A stretch of 64,000 nucleotides of DNA from [Haemophilus] ducreyi (GTDB taxonomy: Bacteria; Pseudomonadota; Gammaproteobacteria; Enterobacterales; Pasteurellaceae): the NCBI RefSeq assembly GCF_900109315.1, contig NZ_FOJC01000004.1, forward strand, positions 1 to 64,000. The letters are read 5' to 3'. The first letter of the stretch is position 1; every line of letters starts with the position of its first letter. A program made the position numbers and the translations under genes. The notes beneath the pieces are model-generated. The model saw only the letters and a program-made list of their open reading frames with translations. It did not search any database and was not told the origin of the DNA. Shown in pieces: positions 32,606 to 41,919 of this stretch.

Positions 32606-32636
32606 AAAAAACGGCTAATTTTATTAGCCGTTTTGC
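32606..32636 (-). terminator. Terminator of zapB
   Basis: Perfect stem AAAACGGCTAA (32608-32618)/TTAGCCGTTTT (32624-32634), with a T-rich stretch on the minus strand after it. It begins 10 bp after the zapB stop. Confidence 0.9.
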
Positions 32637-32645
32637 TTGAACAAG

Positions 32646-32864
32646 CTATACATTATCAATTTGGCCTAAAAGTGAACGTAAACGTTCTTGGAAGTTCTGT
32701 TGTTCTACTTTTAATTGTTCGTGTTCTTGACGTAATCCATCTCTTTCTTGAGTAAGATTGTTATTTTTTTCTTTTAACTCTTCAACTTCTAATTGTAGCA
32801 ATTGGATTGTTTCGACCGCTTGTTTAATTTTTTCTTCAAGTTGATCAATAATTGATAATGACAT
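32646..32864 (-). CDS. zapB: Cell division protein ZapB
   Basis: Z-ring associated coiled-coil protein. The 72 residues are almost entirely heptad coiled coil (IDQLEEKIKQAVETIQLL onward), the diagnostic form of ZapB. It is a single gene with its own terminator. An ACCGCTTGT word (minus-strand ACAAGCGGT) at 32815-32823 lies inside it. Confidence 0.92.
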   Translation of the reverse strand: MSLSIIDQLEEKIKQAVETIQLLQLEVEELKEKNNNLTQERDGLRQEHEQLKVEQQNFQERLRSLLGQIDNV

Positions 32865-33026
32865 AATTTTTTCCTCTTAAAATAATACTTTATATACTGA
32901 AATATATCAGGAGTCGATACCAAGATTATACCTCACTCAAACCTTTATTTCATTTAAAAGTTAAATTTTTTCTTCATTTTTATTATTTTTAAGTAAATCG
33001 AGTTAATTTCTTGACTTTTATAGTAT

Positions 33027-33800
33027 TTAAGCAGGGTTATCAATATCAATAAACTCAACCTCTAAAGCATAGTTTTTTACTAACCATTCACCTAATGCTT
33101 TTACACCATAACGTTCTGTTGCGTGATGGCCGCAAGCGAAGAAATAAATGCCTTGTTCACGGGCTGAATGCGTCGTTTGCTCTGAAATTTCACCCGAAAT
33201 AAACGCATCAATGCCTTTATTGGCGGCTAAATCAATATAGTTTTGACCACCGCCTGTGCATAAAGCAACGGTTTTAATCACTTTTTGTGGATAACCCTCT
33301 ACAAAATCACCACAAAAAATAGGCTTACGCACTAATGTTTTTTCAATTTGCCTTGCAAATTCACTGGCTAAAATAGCTTGTTTCAATTCGCCATAAACCG
33401 GAATGGAATTTGAACAATTCTCCAACGGCTGTAAATTAACAATACCCAATTTCTCAGCGAGTTGAGCATTATTACCTAATTCAGGATGAACATCTAACGG
33501 CAAATGATAGCTAAATAAATTAATATCATTCAATAATAACTGCTTTATCCGCTTGCTTTTCATTCCACGAATACAAGGCGATTCATTTTTCCAAAAATAG
33601 CCATGATGCACTAATATTGCATCCGCTTTCTTAGCAATTGCTTGTTCAATTAACGGCAATGAAGCAGTTACACCGGTGATAATGCGTTGAATATTGGTTT
33701 TACCTTCTACTTGTAAACCATTTGGGACAAAGTCTCTAATAGCATAACTATTTAATTTTTGATTAATAATCTGTTCTAGTTCTATATGGGTGAGTGCCAT
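33027..33800 (-). CDS. ybgI: Nif3-like dinuclear metal protein (YbgI)
   Basis: Conserved hexameric protein with a two-metal site, of unsettled function and often annotated as GTP cyclohydrolase I type 2 homolog. From ATG 33800 (preceded by AAGGAAAG) it has 257 residues. Metal ligands are in ILVHHGYFW, DVHPELGN and the C-terminal FFACGHHATERYG. An in-frame start at 33842 is possible but would overlap the upstream dyad. Confidence 0.9.
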   Translation of the reverse strand: MALTHIELEQIINQKLNSYAIRDFVPNGLQVEGKTNIQRIITGVTASLPLIEQAIAKKADAILVHHGYFWKNESPCIRGMKSKRIKQLLLNDINLFSYHLPLDVHPELGNNAQLAEKLGIVNLQPLENCSNSIPVYGELKQAILASEFARQIEKTLVRKPIFCGDFVEGYPQKVIKTVALCTGGGQNYIDLAANKGIDAFISGEISEQTTHSAREQGIYFFACGHHATERYGVKALGEWLVKNYALEVEFIDIDNPA

Positions 33801-33822
33801 AATCTTTCCTTGTATTGAGAAA

Positions 33823-33867
33823 AAGCGGTCTATTTTTTGCAAAATAGTTCACAAAAATAGACCGATT
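33823..33867. repeat. Intergenic dyad AAGCGGTCTATTTTT...AAAAATAGACCG
   Basis: Twelve paired bases between arms CGGTCTATTTTT and AAAAATAGACCG in the cpxA-ybgI gap. Same family as the other AAGCGGT dyads; probably a terminator for cpxRA. Confidence 0.72.
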
Positions 33868-33885
33868 TACCTAAAATGTATTAAA

Positions 33886-35280
33886 TTATTCAAGCCAGAG
33901 TGGTAGTCTAATTTCAACTCTTAAACCACCAAGAATACTTTTCATTGCTTCAACACGACCTTTATGTTGTTGAGCAGCATTTGCTACAATCGCAAGGCCC
34001 AAACCTGTACCACCACTTTGACGGTCACGTGCTTCACCAACACGATAAAACGGCCGGAAAATTTGTTTATATTCTGATTCTGGTACACCTTCACCATCAT
34101 CATCAACTGACATAACCAATTCTTTATCATCAATGTAAATCAGTACAGTGATACTTTGTTTAGCATACTTTTGCGCATTACGAATTAAATTTTCTAAAGC
34201 ACTGGCAAGAATAATTTCATTACCGTTAATAAAATAGCCTTCTACATTATCAATTCGTTGCTCAATAAATAAGTCTATTTGATTCTGTTCTGCCTCAAAC
34301 TTTGCATCTTCTAAAATATCATCCCAAATTTTATTAATTGAGAAGACTTCTCGCATTAGATGTTGATTAATTTGCTGACGTGAAAGAGAAAGCAAATCAT
34401 GTACCATCGTATCTAGTTTCATAATTTGGTTATCAATACGCGTTAACTCTGCAGAATCTCCGTTACGTCGACGGATTAGCGCCGTTGCTAATTGTAAGCG
34501 CGCGAGTGGTGTTTTTAACTCATGCGAAATATCAGAAAGTAGTCGTTGTTGATATTCCGTCAACTCCTGTAACGAAGTAATCATTTGGTTAAAACTACGA
34601 CCTACCTCTCTAAATTCATGAATACCTTCCGTTTCTAATTTTGGGTTAATCGCCAAATTACCTGTGGCTACCGCATTGGCACAGATTCGTAATTCTTTTA
34701 CTGGGCGCGCAATTTTCCACGAAAGCCAAAGTAGAATAGGCACACTTACAATTAATACGATCATAAGCATTAGCCAAGGCGAGTCAAAAATTCTGTTAAA
34801 AAACTCTTCCTGAGGATCCACTATCTGTGCAAAATATTGCATATATTCGCGCTTATTAGACTTAACCAAAAAAGGACCGGAAATTTCTAAACTACCAAAG
34901 CGACGTTGTAATGGTTCAAGTGGTGTTTGTGCACGATAAAGGAAAACTTGGAATGATTGAATTCTATTAGAGTCAGCTCCCGCTCCAACGAAAATGCGAG
35001 TTTTGGGGTCGAATAAAATAATATTAAAGCCACTTTGAGTGGCTACAGAAAGGCGACGTTCAAAAATTTCATCTAAATTATATTGTAATTCTGTTTGACG
35101 GCTTTCTTGAATAAAAAATTCATGCTCACCTTTTTCTAAACGTGAGAATGAACGCGCATCGAAATTAGGAATGGCTAAGGTAATAGCTAACATAATAGCA
35201 AATGTTAAGCCAAAATAGGCAAAGAGTTGGTAAGCTAGATAATTTCTAACAGATTTTATCTTTTTTAAAAATTTAGGCAT
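33886..35280 (-). CDS. cpxA: Envelope-stress sensor histidine kinase CpxA
   Basis: Membrane kinase/phosphatase that responds to envelope stress and controls CpxR. The 464 residues show TM1 (about 16-37), a periplasmic sensor domain, TM2 (about 168-190), HAMP, the phosphoacceptor H253 in SDISHELKTPLARL, and an ATPase domain with N box (ENLIRNAQKYA) and G boxes (DDDGEGVP, GGTGLGLAI). It is 62 bp downstream of cpxR. In H. ducreyi the Cpx system controls lspB-lspA2 and other virulence genes, which may matter for the exoprotein at the start of the window. Confidence 0.95.
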   Translation of the reverse strand: MPKFLKKIKSVRNYLAYQLFAYFGLTFAIMLAITLAIPNFDARSFSRLEKGEHEFFIQESRQTELQYNLDEIFERRLSVATQSGFNIILFDPKTRIFVGAGADSNRIQSFQVFLYRAQTPLEPLQRRFGSLEISGPFLVKSNKREYMQYFAQIVDPQEEFFNRIFDSPWLMLMIVLIVSVPILLWLSWKIARPVKELRICANAVATGNLAINPKLETEGIHEFREVGRSFNQMITSLQELTEYQQRLLSDISHELKTPLARLQLATALIRRRNGDSAELTRIDNQIMKLDTMVHDLLSLSRQQINQHLMREVFSINKIWDDILEDAKFEAEQNQIDLFIEQRIDNVEGYFINGNEIILASALENLIRNAQKYAKQSITVLIYIDDKELVMSVDDDGEGVPESEYKQIFRPFYRVGEARDRQSGGTGLGLAIVANAAQQHKGRVEAMKSILGGLRVEIRLPLWLE

Positions 35281-35342
35281 ATATTAAATACTTTAAAAAG
35301 AGAAAATCCCCCGAACTTGCGAGGGATTCGTTCAATCGACAA

Positions 35343-36065
35343 TTATTTCTCAGTCACTAATAAATAACCACGACCACGTAAAGTTTTAAACCATGGGAGG
35401 TTATCATTACGTTCAGGTAATTTTTTACGTAAATTTGAAATGTGCATATCAATTGCACGATCATATGGTGTTAAACGCTTACCTAATATTTCAAGGCTTA
35501 ATAATTCACGTGAAAGAATTTGGCCAGGGTTATGCATTAACATCTGTAATAATGCAAATTCTGTACCGGTGAGATCTAAGTCTTGATCTTCAAAAATGGC
35601 TTGTTGCCGACCGGGGTGTAATTCAACACCGCCAAAAGACAGTTGTTTATTGCTATCTTCTGATGAATGGTTTGATGGCATGACTACATCACTTAAGTTA
35701 GGCGCGACTGTACGGCGTAAAATCGCCTTAATTCGAGCAACTAATTCACGGTCATTAAATGGTTTTGGTAAATAATCATCCGCACCAAGTTCTAAACCTA
35801 GCACGCGATCAATTTCATCATCTCGGGCACTTAACATCAGTACCGGAATAGCATATTTTTGACGTAATTGTTTCAATGTTTCGATGCCATTTAAAATGGG
35901 CATCATTACGTCTAAAAGAATAAGGTCATAACTTTGCAGTTCTAATTCTGTGAGTGCATCTTGACCATTATGCACGCAATGAATATGAAAACCTTCTAAT
36001 GAAAGTAGTTCTGCGAGTAGTTCTGTTAATTCTAGGTCATCATCAACGAGTAAAATTCTAGGCAT
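35343..36065 (-). CDS. cpxR: Response regulator CpxR
   Basis: OmpR-family regulator, partner of CpxA. From ATG 36065 it has 240 residues: a receiver domain with D9/D10 and phosphoacceptor D52 (LLDVMMP), and a winged-helix DNA-binding domain (about 140-238, LTGTEFALLQ, then AIDMHISNLRKKL). AGGA sits 7 nt before ATG 36065; a TTG two codons upstream has no such site. No clear GTAAA-N5-GTAAA box was seen in its own upstream region. Confidence 0.95.
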   Translation of the reverse strand: MPRILLVDDDLELTELLAELLSLEGFHIHCVHNGQDALTELELQSYDLILLDVMMPILNGIETLKQLRQKYAIPVLMLSARDDEIDRVLGLELGADDYLPKPFNDRELVARIKAILRRTVAPNLSDVVMPSNHSSEDSNKQLSFGGVELHPGRQQAIFEDQDLDLTGTEFALLQMLMHNPGQILSRELLSLEILGKRLTPYDRAIDMHISNLRKKLPERNDNLPWFKTLRGRGYLLVTEK

Positions 36066-36129
36066 AATCAATTCCTAATTATTATATTTATAGCTTTATT
36101 CCCCATACTAGCTATAATTCACAAAATTG

Positions 36130-36927
36130 TCAAAATTTGCACATTGCCTCTTGGATCTTCACCTGATTCCAAATCATATCGAGTTCAATGAGAGAACATT
36201 TATTTAAATGTTTTCCTTGCTTTTTGACTGCGATTTCAATTTTTTTAAAACGCTTTTCGAATTTAACATTCGCATTGCGTAAACAGTTTTCAGCATCTAT
36301 TTGATAATGACGGCAGAGGTTGACTGTTGCAAAAAGGAAATCTCCTAATTCTTCTTCAAGCTTCGCTACATTAGCGGGATAATTTTTCATTTCATCTTTA
36401 ACTTCAAGTAGTTCTTCTTCTACTTTTGCTAATACATCTTGAGGATTATCCCAATCAAAGCCAACTTTAGCACAACGTTTTTGTAACTTATTAGCTCGAC
36501 TTAGTGCAGGAAGTGCAAAAGGCAAGTCATCTAAAATAGATTCAAATTGTTCATATTTAGCTTCCGATGCTTTCATTTCTTCCCAATTTTTTAGCGCTTC
36601 CTCGCTATTTGCAGCATTTTTGTCACCAAAAACGTGAGGATGCCTATAAATGAGTTTATTTTGAACATCATTTAGTACATCAAAAAATGTAAAAGTTCCC
36701 TCCTCCTTTGCTAATTGACTAAGAAAAACAACTTGCAATAATAAGTCACCTAATTCTTCACGCAACGCGGTGCGATTTTGTGTATGAATAGCTTCAGCCA
36801 CTTCATATGTTTCTTTTAATAAATGCGGTAACATTGAATCAAAAGTTTGCTCAATATCCCAAGCACAACCTGTTTCGGGATCTCGTAATTTTGCTACTGT
36901 GTTAATAAATTCATTGATTGTAGTCAT
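36130..36927 (-). CDS. mazG: Nucleoside triphosphate pyrophosphohydrolase MazG
   Basis: House-cleaning NTP pyrophosphatase. The 265 residues contain two MazG repeats, each with the metal-binding ExxE...ExxD pattern (REELGDLLLQVVFLSQLAKEE in the first, EEELGDFLFATVNLCRH in the second) and the characteristic CAWDIEQTFDSMLPHLLKE start. Length matches E. coli MazG. Confidence 0.94.
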   Translation of the reverse strand: MTTINEFINTVAKLRDPETGCAWDIEQTFDSMLPHLLKETYEVAEAIHTQNRTALREELGDLLLQVVFLSQLAKEEGTFTFFDVLNDVQNKLIYRHPHVFGDKNAANSEEALKNWEEMKASEAKYEQFESILDDLPFALPALSRANKLQKRCAKVGFDWDNPQDVLAKVEEELLEVKDEMKNYPANVAKLEEELGDFLFATVNLCRHYQIDAENCLRNANVKFEKRFKKIEIAVKKQGKHLNKCSLIELDMIWNQVKIQEAMCKF

Positions 36928-37083
36928 TTGGCTTTTAATTCCCTTTAAAAAATATATAGAGTATTGTCGCAGTTTACTTGCTAGAATGGAACTAAAAACT
37001 TACAATTTAAACGCTCAAATTTTCAAATGAAATATAATTTAACTAGTTTTACTTAATAATAGTTTTTAATGAGAAAATAATAT

Positions 37084-37185
37084 ATGCCTGTTCAACAATT
37101 AACTAAAAAAAGATTAATTCAAATTATTATTATGTTATGTATTTTAATTGCCGCCTTTATTTATCGTAGTTATACACATAATTAA
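37084..37185 (+). CDS. Possible 33-residue single-span membrane protein
   Basis: ATG 37084 to TAA 37185 encodes a basic N-terminus (QQLTKKRLIQ) followed by one hydrophobic segment of about 16 residues and a short polar tail, a classic N-in small membrane protein layout. A weak GAG binding site precedes it. It lies in the 360-bp gap between divergent mazG and accD. I do not recognise it; coding status rests on composition only. Confidence 0.45.
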   Translation: MPVQQLTKKRLIQIIIMLCILIAAFIYRSYTHN

Positions 37186-37289
37186 TAGATAAGCAACTTC
37201 GAGCAGATATACTATAAAGTGTATTTAAAAAAGTAAGAATTTGTGCTTTAATATGAGCGATTTTTTGTCAAAAATAATAAGGTTTTAAA

Positions 37290-38180
37290 ATGAGCTGGAT
37301 TGAAAGAATTTTAGGTAGAACCGCTTCATCATCAAGCAGTAGCAAATCTAAAGTGCCAGAAGGTGTTTGGACAAAATGTACAAACTGCGAACAAGTTCTC
37401 TACAGTGAAGAATTAAAACGCAATATGCAAGTGTGTCCGAAATGTGACCATCATATGCGTTTTGATGCCCGTACACGTTTATTATCTTTATTAGATCAAG
37501 GGAGTGCAGAAGAAATTGCTGCTAATTTAGCACCTCAAGATATTTTGAAATTCAAAGATCTTAAAAAATATAAAGACCGTTTAACCGCTGCACAAAAACA
37601 AACAGGCGAGAAAGACGCTTTTATCACAATGTTTGGCACCTTGTATGAAATGCCGATTGTAGTAGCTTCATTTAATTTTGAGTTTATGGGCGGATCAATG
37701 GGGTCCGTTGTGGGGGCTAAATTTGTACGTGCTGCAGAAAAAGCATTGGCGGAGAATATCCCGTTCATCTGTTTTTCTGCTTCAGGTGGTGCGCGTATGC
37801 AAGAAGCATTATTCTCATTAATGCAAATGGCAAAAACAAGTGCGATTTTAGCTAAAATGCGCGAAAAAGGGGTGCCATTTATTTCAGTATTAACCGATCC
37901 AACGCTAGGCGGTGTTTCAGCTAGTTTAGCTATGTTAGGGGATATTAATATTGCTGAACCCAAAGCACTAATTGGCTTTGCCGGCCCACGAGTCATTGAG
38001 CAAACCGTACGTGAGAAATTACCAGAAGGTTTCCAACGCGCTGAATTTTTATTAGAGCATGGTGCAATTGATATGATTGTGCAACGTAAAGATATGCGTG
38101 ATACTTTAGCTCGCTTGTGTGCCAAAATGACTAATCAACCTTCACCATTTAAAGTTGGTGAATTAATTATTGAAGAATAA
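37290..38180 (+). CDS. accD: Acetyl-CoA carboxylase carboxyltransferase subunit beta
   Basis: With AccA, transfers CO2 from biotin to acetyl-CoA to give malonyl-CoA. The 296 residues start with the four-cysteine zinc finger (C28/C31 in CTNC and CPKC about 17 residues on), then the crotonase-fold domain with [20 protein letters not shown] and [11 protein letters not shown]. The stop overlaps the folC start by one base, as in other gammaproteobacteria. Confidence 0.97.
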   Translation: MSWIERILGRTASSSSSSKSKVPEGVWTKCTNCEQVLYSEELKRNMQVCPKCDHHMRFDARTRLLSLLDQGSAEEIAANLAPQDILKFKDLKKYKDRLTAAQKQTGEKDAFITMFGTLYEMPIVVASFNFEFMGGSMGSVVGAKFVRAAEKALAENIPFICFSASGGARMQEALFSLMQMAKTSAILAKMREKGVPFISVLTDPTLGGVSASLAMLGDINIAEPKALIGFAGPRVIEQTVREKLPEGFQRAEFLLEHGAIDMIVQRKDMRDTLARLCAKMTNQPSPFKVGELIIEE

Positions 38181-39481
38181 TGATTAAATTAATTGAGCCT
38201 AAAGCCACGGATTCTTTAGAAACGTGGCTTTCCTATTTAGAAAAAAGCCATTTTAAACCCATTGATATGGAGCTAACACGTATTAAAAGTGTTGCCACTT
38301 CGCTCAATCTTCTCCAGCCAGCGCCTTATGTAATCACTGTGGCGGGCACAAATGGTAAAGGTTCTACTTGTCGTTTACTTGAAGTTGCATTATTAAAAGT
38401 AGGCTATCGTGTAGGCATTTATTCTTCACCACATTTAATCCGCTATAATGAAAGGGTACGGATTCAAGGTGAATTATTAGCAGATGAACAACATATCCAA
38501 TCGTTTACATATATTCAACAAAATAAGACCGCTTCATTAACCTATTTTGAATTTAGTACTCTCTCTGCCTTGCACTTATTCAAGCAGGCTAATTTAGATA
38601 TCATTATTTTAGAAGTTGGGCTTGGTGGGCGTTTAGATGCCACGAATATTATCGATCCAAACTTGGCGGTCATTACCTCCATTGACATTGATCATATCGA
38701 TTTTCTAGGTGATAACCGTGAAGCAATTGGCCGTGAAAAAGCGGGTATTTTTCGGCATAATATTCCGGTAATTATTGGCGAACCTAATTGTCCGGAAAGC
38801 ATATTAGCGCACGCGGATGCATTAAATTGTCAAATAGTTAGGCGTGATGTAGATTGGTCATACTCACTGAAAAATAACCGCTTGTATTGGCAAAACTTTG
38901 ATGGAGATAAATATGATTTACCTATGCCACAAATTCCCGTCCCTAACGCTGCTACAGCATTAGCCGCCTTAACAAGACTGCCGTTTACAATCAGCAAGCA
39001 AGCGATATATGAAGCCGTGCAAGAAGCACAGATGCCGGCTCGTTTTCAAATATTAACTGATCAGGCATTTAACCATTTTTCAGGAAAACCGCCGCTTGCT
39101 CAAGTGATTATTGATGTTGGGCATAACCCACACGCAGCGCGCTATTTAGCTGAACAATTAATGCGTTTGAAGCAAGCGGAGCAAAAAATTTATGTGGTTT
39201 TTAGCGCTTTAATTGATAAAGATTTAGCCGGTATTGTTACACCATTAGCAACACTCATTGATGAATGGCATTGTGCTGGTTTAGCCGGATATCGAGGACA
39301 ATCAGGCGAACAATTGCATCAAAAATTAGTCAATATTCTACCTAAAGCTAGCGCTTATTGTTATCAAAATGTACCTCAAGCAGCGACTTATTTATTTGAA
39401 AAAGCGACTGAACAAGACATTATTTTGGTGTTTGGTTCTTTCCATACTATCGCAGATTTTTTAATTTGGTTGGACAAATAA
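38180..39481 (+). CDS. folC: Bifunctional folylpolyglutamate/dihydrofolate synthase
   Basis: Adds glutamate to dihydropteroate and tetrahydrofolate. The 433 residues contain the P-loop VAGTNGKGSTCRLLE (about 52-66), the GLGGRLDATNI and DIDHIDFLGD segments of the Mur ligase fold, and the C-terminal IDVGHNPHAAR. Translationally coupled to accD. Confidence 0.96.
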   Translation: MIKLIEPKATDSLETWLSYLEKSHFKPIDMELTRIKSVATSLNLLQPAPYVITVAGTNGKGSTCRLLEVALLKVGYRVGIYSSPHLIRYNERVRIQGELLADEQHIQSFTYIQQNKTASLTYFEFSTLSALHLFKQANLDIIILEVGLGGRLDATNIIDPNLAVITSIDIDHIDFLGDNREAIGREKAGIFRHNIPVIIGEPNCPESILAHADALNCQIVRRDVDWSYSLKNNRLYWQNFDGDKYDLPMPQIPVPNAATALAALTRLPFTISKQAIYEAVQEAQMPARFQILTDQAFNHFSGKPPLAQVIIDVGHNPHAARYLAEQLMRLKQAEQKIYVVFSALIDKDLAGIVTPLATLIDEWHCAGLAGYRGQSGEQLHQKLVNILPKASAYCYQNVPQAATYLFEKATEQDIILVFGSFHTIADFLIWLDK

Positions 39482-39572
39482 TTAATATGCTCTAAGCGGT
39501 TTTATTATAATTGTGTTTAATCACTTTAAAATTATTTATTGTTTAAATTTGCGATAAATTATTAAAAATTGC

Positions 39573-39600
39573 TTGCAATCTTTTTTTTATTGCCTATAAT
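39573..39600 (+). promoter_or_regulatory. Promoter of the initiator tRNA gene and metY-rimP-nusA-infB unit
   Basis: -35 TTGCAA (39573-39578), 16-bp spacer, perfect -10 TATAAT (39595-39600), 13 bp before the mature tRNA 5' end. The GC-rich first transcribed bases fit a stable-RNA promoter. Confidence 0.75.
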
Positions 39601-39613
39601 TAACCACATCAGA

Positions 39614-39690
<77 letters not shown>

Positions 39691-39699
39691 GTTTTAAGG

Positions 39700-39733
39700 C
39701 TCACAGTTTTGATGAAATTGTGAGTTTTGTTTT
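39700..39733 (+). terminator. First hairpin after tRNA-fMet
   Basis: Stem CTCACA (39700-39705)/TGTGAG (39719-39724) followed by TTTTGTTTT, 10 bp after the tRNA. Confidence 0.7.
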
Positions 39734-39796
39734 ATATAGCATTTAGCATTTTCGATAACGATTGTTAAGTAAAATGTTGCATAAAACAAACCGCTT

Positions 39797-39832
39797 AAAG
39801 CCCCACGGTTATCCGTCTGGGCTTTTTTTGTG
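39797..39832 (+). terminator. Second hairpin in the rimP leader
   Basis: Compound stem AAAGCCC (39797-39803)/GGGCTTT (39819-39825) with inner ACGG/CCGT and loop TTAT, then seven T. A strong intrinsic terminator upstream of the rimP operon, preceded by an ACCGCTT half-dyad. Confidence 0.88.
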
Positions 39833-39855
39833 GCTGGTACATTCGTAATCGTATC

Positions 39856-39882
39856 AAAAGAGCTGGTTATAGCTCTTTTTTT
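39856..39882 (+). terminator. Third hairpin in the rimP leader
   Basis: Perfect stem AAAAGAGCT (39856-39864)/AGCTCTTTT (39871-39879) with a 6-nt loop and T run, 54 bp before the rimP start. Confidence 0.88.
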
Positions 39883-39935
39883 ATATCTAAAATCTGTAGT
39901 ATGACCGTTCATGCTAAGTGTAAGAGGTAAATTCA

Positions 39936-40400
39936 TTGGCAACTTTAGAACAAAAATTAACCGCACTCATATCAAATACCATTGAATATATGGGATATGA
40001 GCTAGTCGGCGTTGAATGTCAACATGCAGGACGTTTTTTAACTGTTCGTTTATATATTGATAAAGAAGGTGGCGTAACCATTGATGATTGTAGTGACGTA
40101 AGTCGTCAAGTGAGTGCCATTTTCGATGTTGAAGATCCAATTAGTGATAAATATAACTTAGAAGTTTCTTCGCCCGGTTTAGATCGTCCATTGTTTACAT
40201 TAGCACACTATGCGCGTTTTGTCGGACGTGAAATGGTTATTCATTTACGTATCCCAATGTTTGATCGCCGTAAATGGCAAGGTAAACTTACTAAAGTTGA
40301 TGGAGATCTAATTAGCTTAGAAATAGAAAATAATGGAGAACATCAATTCATATTCAGTAATATTCAAAAAGCAAATCTAATCCCAGTTTTTGATTTTTAA
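39936..40400 (+). CDS. rimP: Ribosome maturation factor RimP
   Basis: Needed for 30S subunit maturation. The 154 residues include [23 protein letters not shown] and the [11 protein letters not shown] motif. The start is TTG 39936, with AGAGG 8 nt upstream; no in-frame ATG is near. It is first in rimP-nusA-infB-rbfA-truB, behind three leader hairpins that may act as attenuators. Confidence 0.95.
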   Translation: MATLEQKLTALISNTIEYMGYELVGVECQHAGRFLTVRLYIDKEGGVTIDDCSDVSRQVSAIFDVEDPISDKYNLEVSSPGLDRPLFTLAHYARFVGREMVIHLRIPMFDRRKWQGKLTKVDGDLISLEIENNGEHQFIFSNIQKANLIPVFDF

Positions 40401-40416
40401 GAAGGTTAACAGAAAA

Positions 40417-41898
40417 ATGAGTAAAGAAATTTTATTAGCCGCTGAAGCGGTATCTAATGAGAAATTATTACCAAAAGAGGCTATTTTTGAAGCACTTGAA
40501 ACCGCATTAGCCATTTCTACCAAAAAGAAAAAAGGAATAGATATTGATATTCGTGTAGTCATTAACCGCAAAACAGGTGAATTTCAAACGTTCCGTCGTT
40601 GGTTGATTGTTGAACAAGTACATAATATGACGCGTGAAATCAGTTTGGCAGCGGCACAATATGAAGATCCAAATGTACCATTAGGTGATTTTGTTGAAGA
40701 TGAAATAGAATCCATTCCATTCGATCGTATCACGATGCAAACTGCTCGTCAGGTAATTAGCACCAAAATTCGTGAAGCTGAACGTAATAAAGTCATTGAA
40801 CAATTCCGTACGCAATTAAATTGCATTGTGACGGCAACCGTGAAAAAAGTAAATCGTGAGCAAATTATCTTAGATTTAGGCAATCAAGCAGAAGCGGTTA
40901 TTGTTCGTGAAGATATGTTGCCACGCGAAAACTTCCGCCCAGGCGATCGCATTCGTGGTGTGTTATACGCAATTAAACCAGAGTCAAAAGGGCCACAACT
41001 ATTTGTTACCCGTGCTAAACCGGTAATGTTAGAAGCATTATTCAAGTTAGAAGTGCCTGAAATAGGTGAAGAAGTAATTGAAATCAAAGGCGCATCACGT
41101 GATGCGGGCTCACGCTCAAAAATTGCAGTAAAATCAAATGACAAACGGATTGATCCTGTCGGTGCTTGTGTCGGTATGCGAGGTGCACGCGTACAAGCCA
41201 TCAGTAATGAGCTAGGTGGCGAACGCGTTGATATTGTGTTATGGGATGATAATCCAGCGCAATTTGTGATTAATGCTATGTCGCCGGCAGAAGTCAGCCA
41301 TATTGTGGTAGATGAAGATAAACGCGCAATGGATATTGCAGTAGAAACTAAAAATTTAGCCCAAGCCATTGGACGTAATGGGCAAAATGTTCGTTTAGCA
41401 ACTCAATTAACTGGTTGGTCTTTAAACGTAATGACTACCGAAGATTTAAACGAGAAACATCAAGCTGAAGATAATAAAATCATTGATTTATTTGTTACAT
41501 CATTACAAATTGATGAAGAATTTGCTCATCTCTTAGTTGATGAAGGCTTTTCAAGCCTAGAAGAAATTGCCTTTATCGCGGTCAATGAATTGGCAGATAT
41601 TGATGGCATTGATGATGAAAATCTCGCAGAAGAATTGCAAACACGTGCTAAAGCTGCAATTACAGAAAAAGCATTAGCCGAAGAAGAAGCATTAAAACGG
41701 GCAGATATCGAAGATCGACTCTTAAATCTTGACGGCTTAGAACGCCATATTGCATTCAAATTAGCCGAAAAAGGCATTGTGTCATTAGAAGAATTGGCAG
41801 AGCAAGGAATTGATGATTTAGCCGATATCCAAGAATTATCAGCAGAAAAAGCGGGAGAATTAATTATGAATGCTCGCCAAATTTGTTGGTTTAGTTAA
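40417..41898 (+). CDS. nusA: Transcription termination/antitermination factor NusA
   Basis: RNA polymerase-binding elongation factor. From ATG 40417 (GAAGG upstream) it has 493 residues: N-terminal RNAP-binding domain, S1 domain (about 135-200), two KH domains (about 230-345, with the signature [19 protein letters not shown]) and two acidic AR repeats at the C-terminus (about 360-490), as in E. coli. An upstream in-frame start at 40390 overlaps rimP and lacks a binding site. Confidence 0.97.
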   Translation: MSKEILLAAEAVSNEKLLPKEAIFEALETALAISTKKKKGIDIDIRVVINRKTGEFQTFRRWLIVEQVHNMTREISLAAAQYEDPNVPLGDFVEDEIESIPFDRITMQTARQVISTKIREAERNKVIEQFRTQLNCIVTATVKKVNREQIILDLGNQAEAVIVREDMLPRENFRPGDRIRGVLYAIKPESKGPQLFVTRAKPVMLEALFKLEVPEIGEEVIEIKGASRDAGSRSKIAVKSNDKRIDPVGACVGMRGARVQAISNELGGERVDIVLWDDNPAQFVINAMSPAEVSHIVVDEDKRAMDIAVETKNLAQAIGRNGQNVRLATQLTGWSLNVMTTEDLNEKHQAEDNKIIDLFVTSLQIDEEFAHLLVDEGFSSLEEIAFIAVNELADIDGIDDENLAEELQTRAKAAITEKALAEEEALKRADIEDRLLNLDGLERHIAFKLAEKGIVSLEELAEQGIDDLADIQELSAEKAGELIMNARQICWFS

Positions 41899-41919
41899 TC
41901 GTTGTGGGAGATAAAAACA

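Noticed and set aside
37535-38125. Long reverse-strand open frame inside accD
   Set aside because: It mirrors accD codons, has no homologous motif and lies wholly within a well-supported gene.
41902-41919. GTG start of infB at 41902
   Set aside because: It overlaps the GGGAG binding site region and adds residues not typical of IF-2; ATG 41920 fits better.
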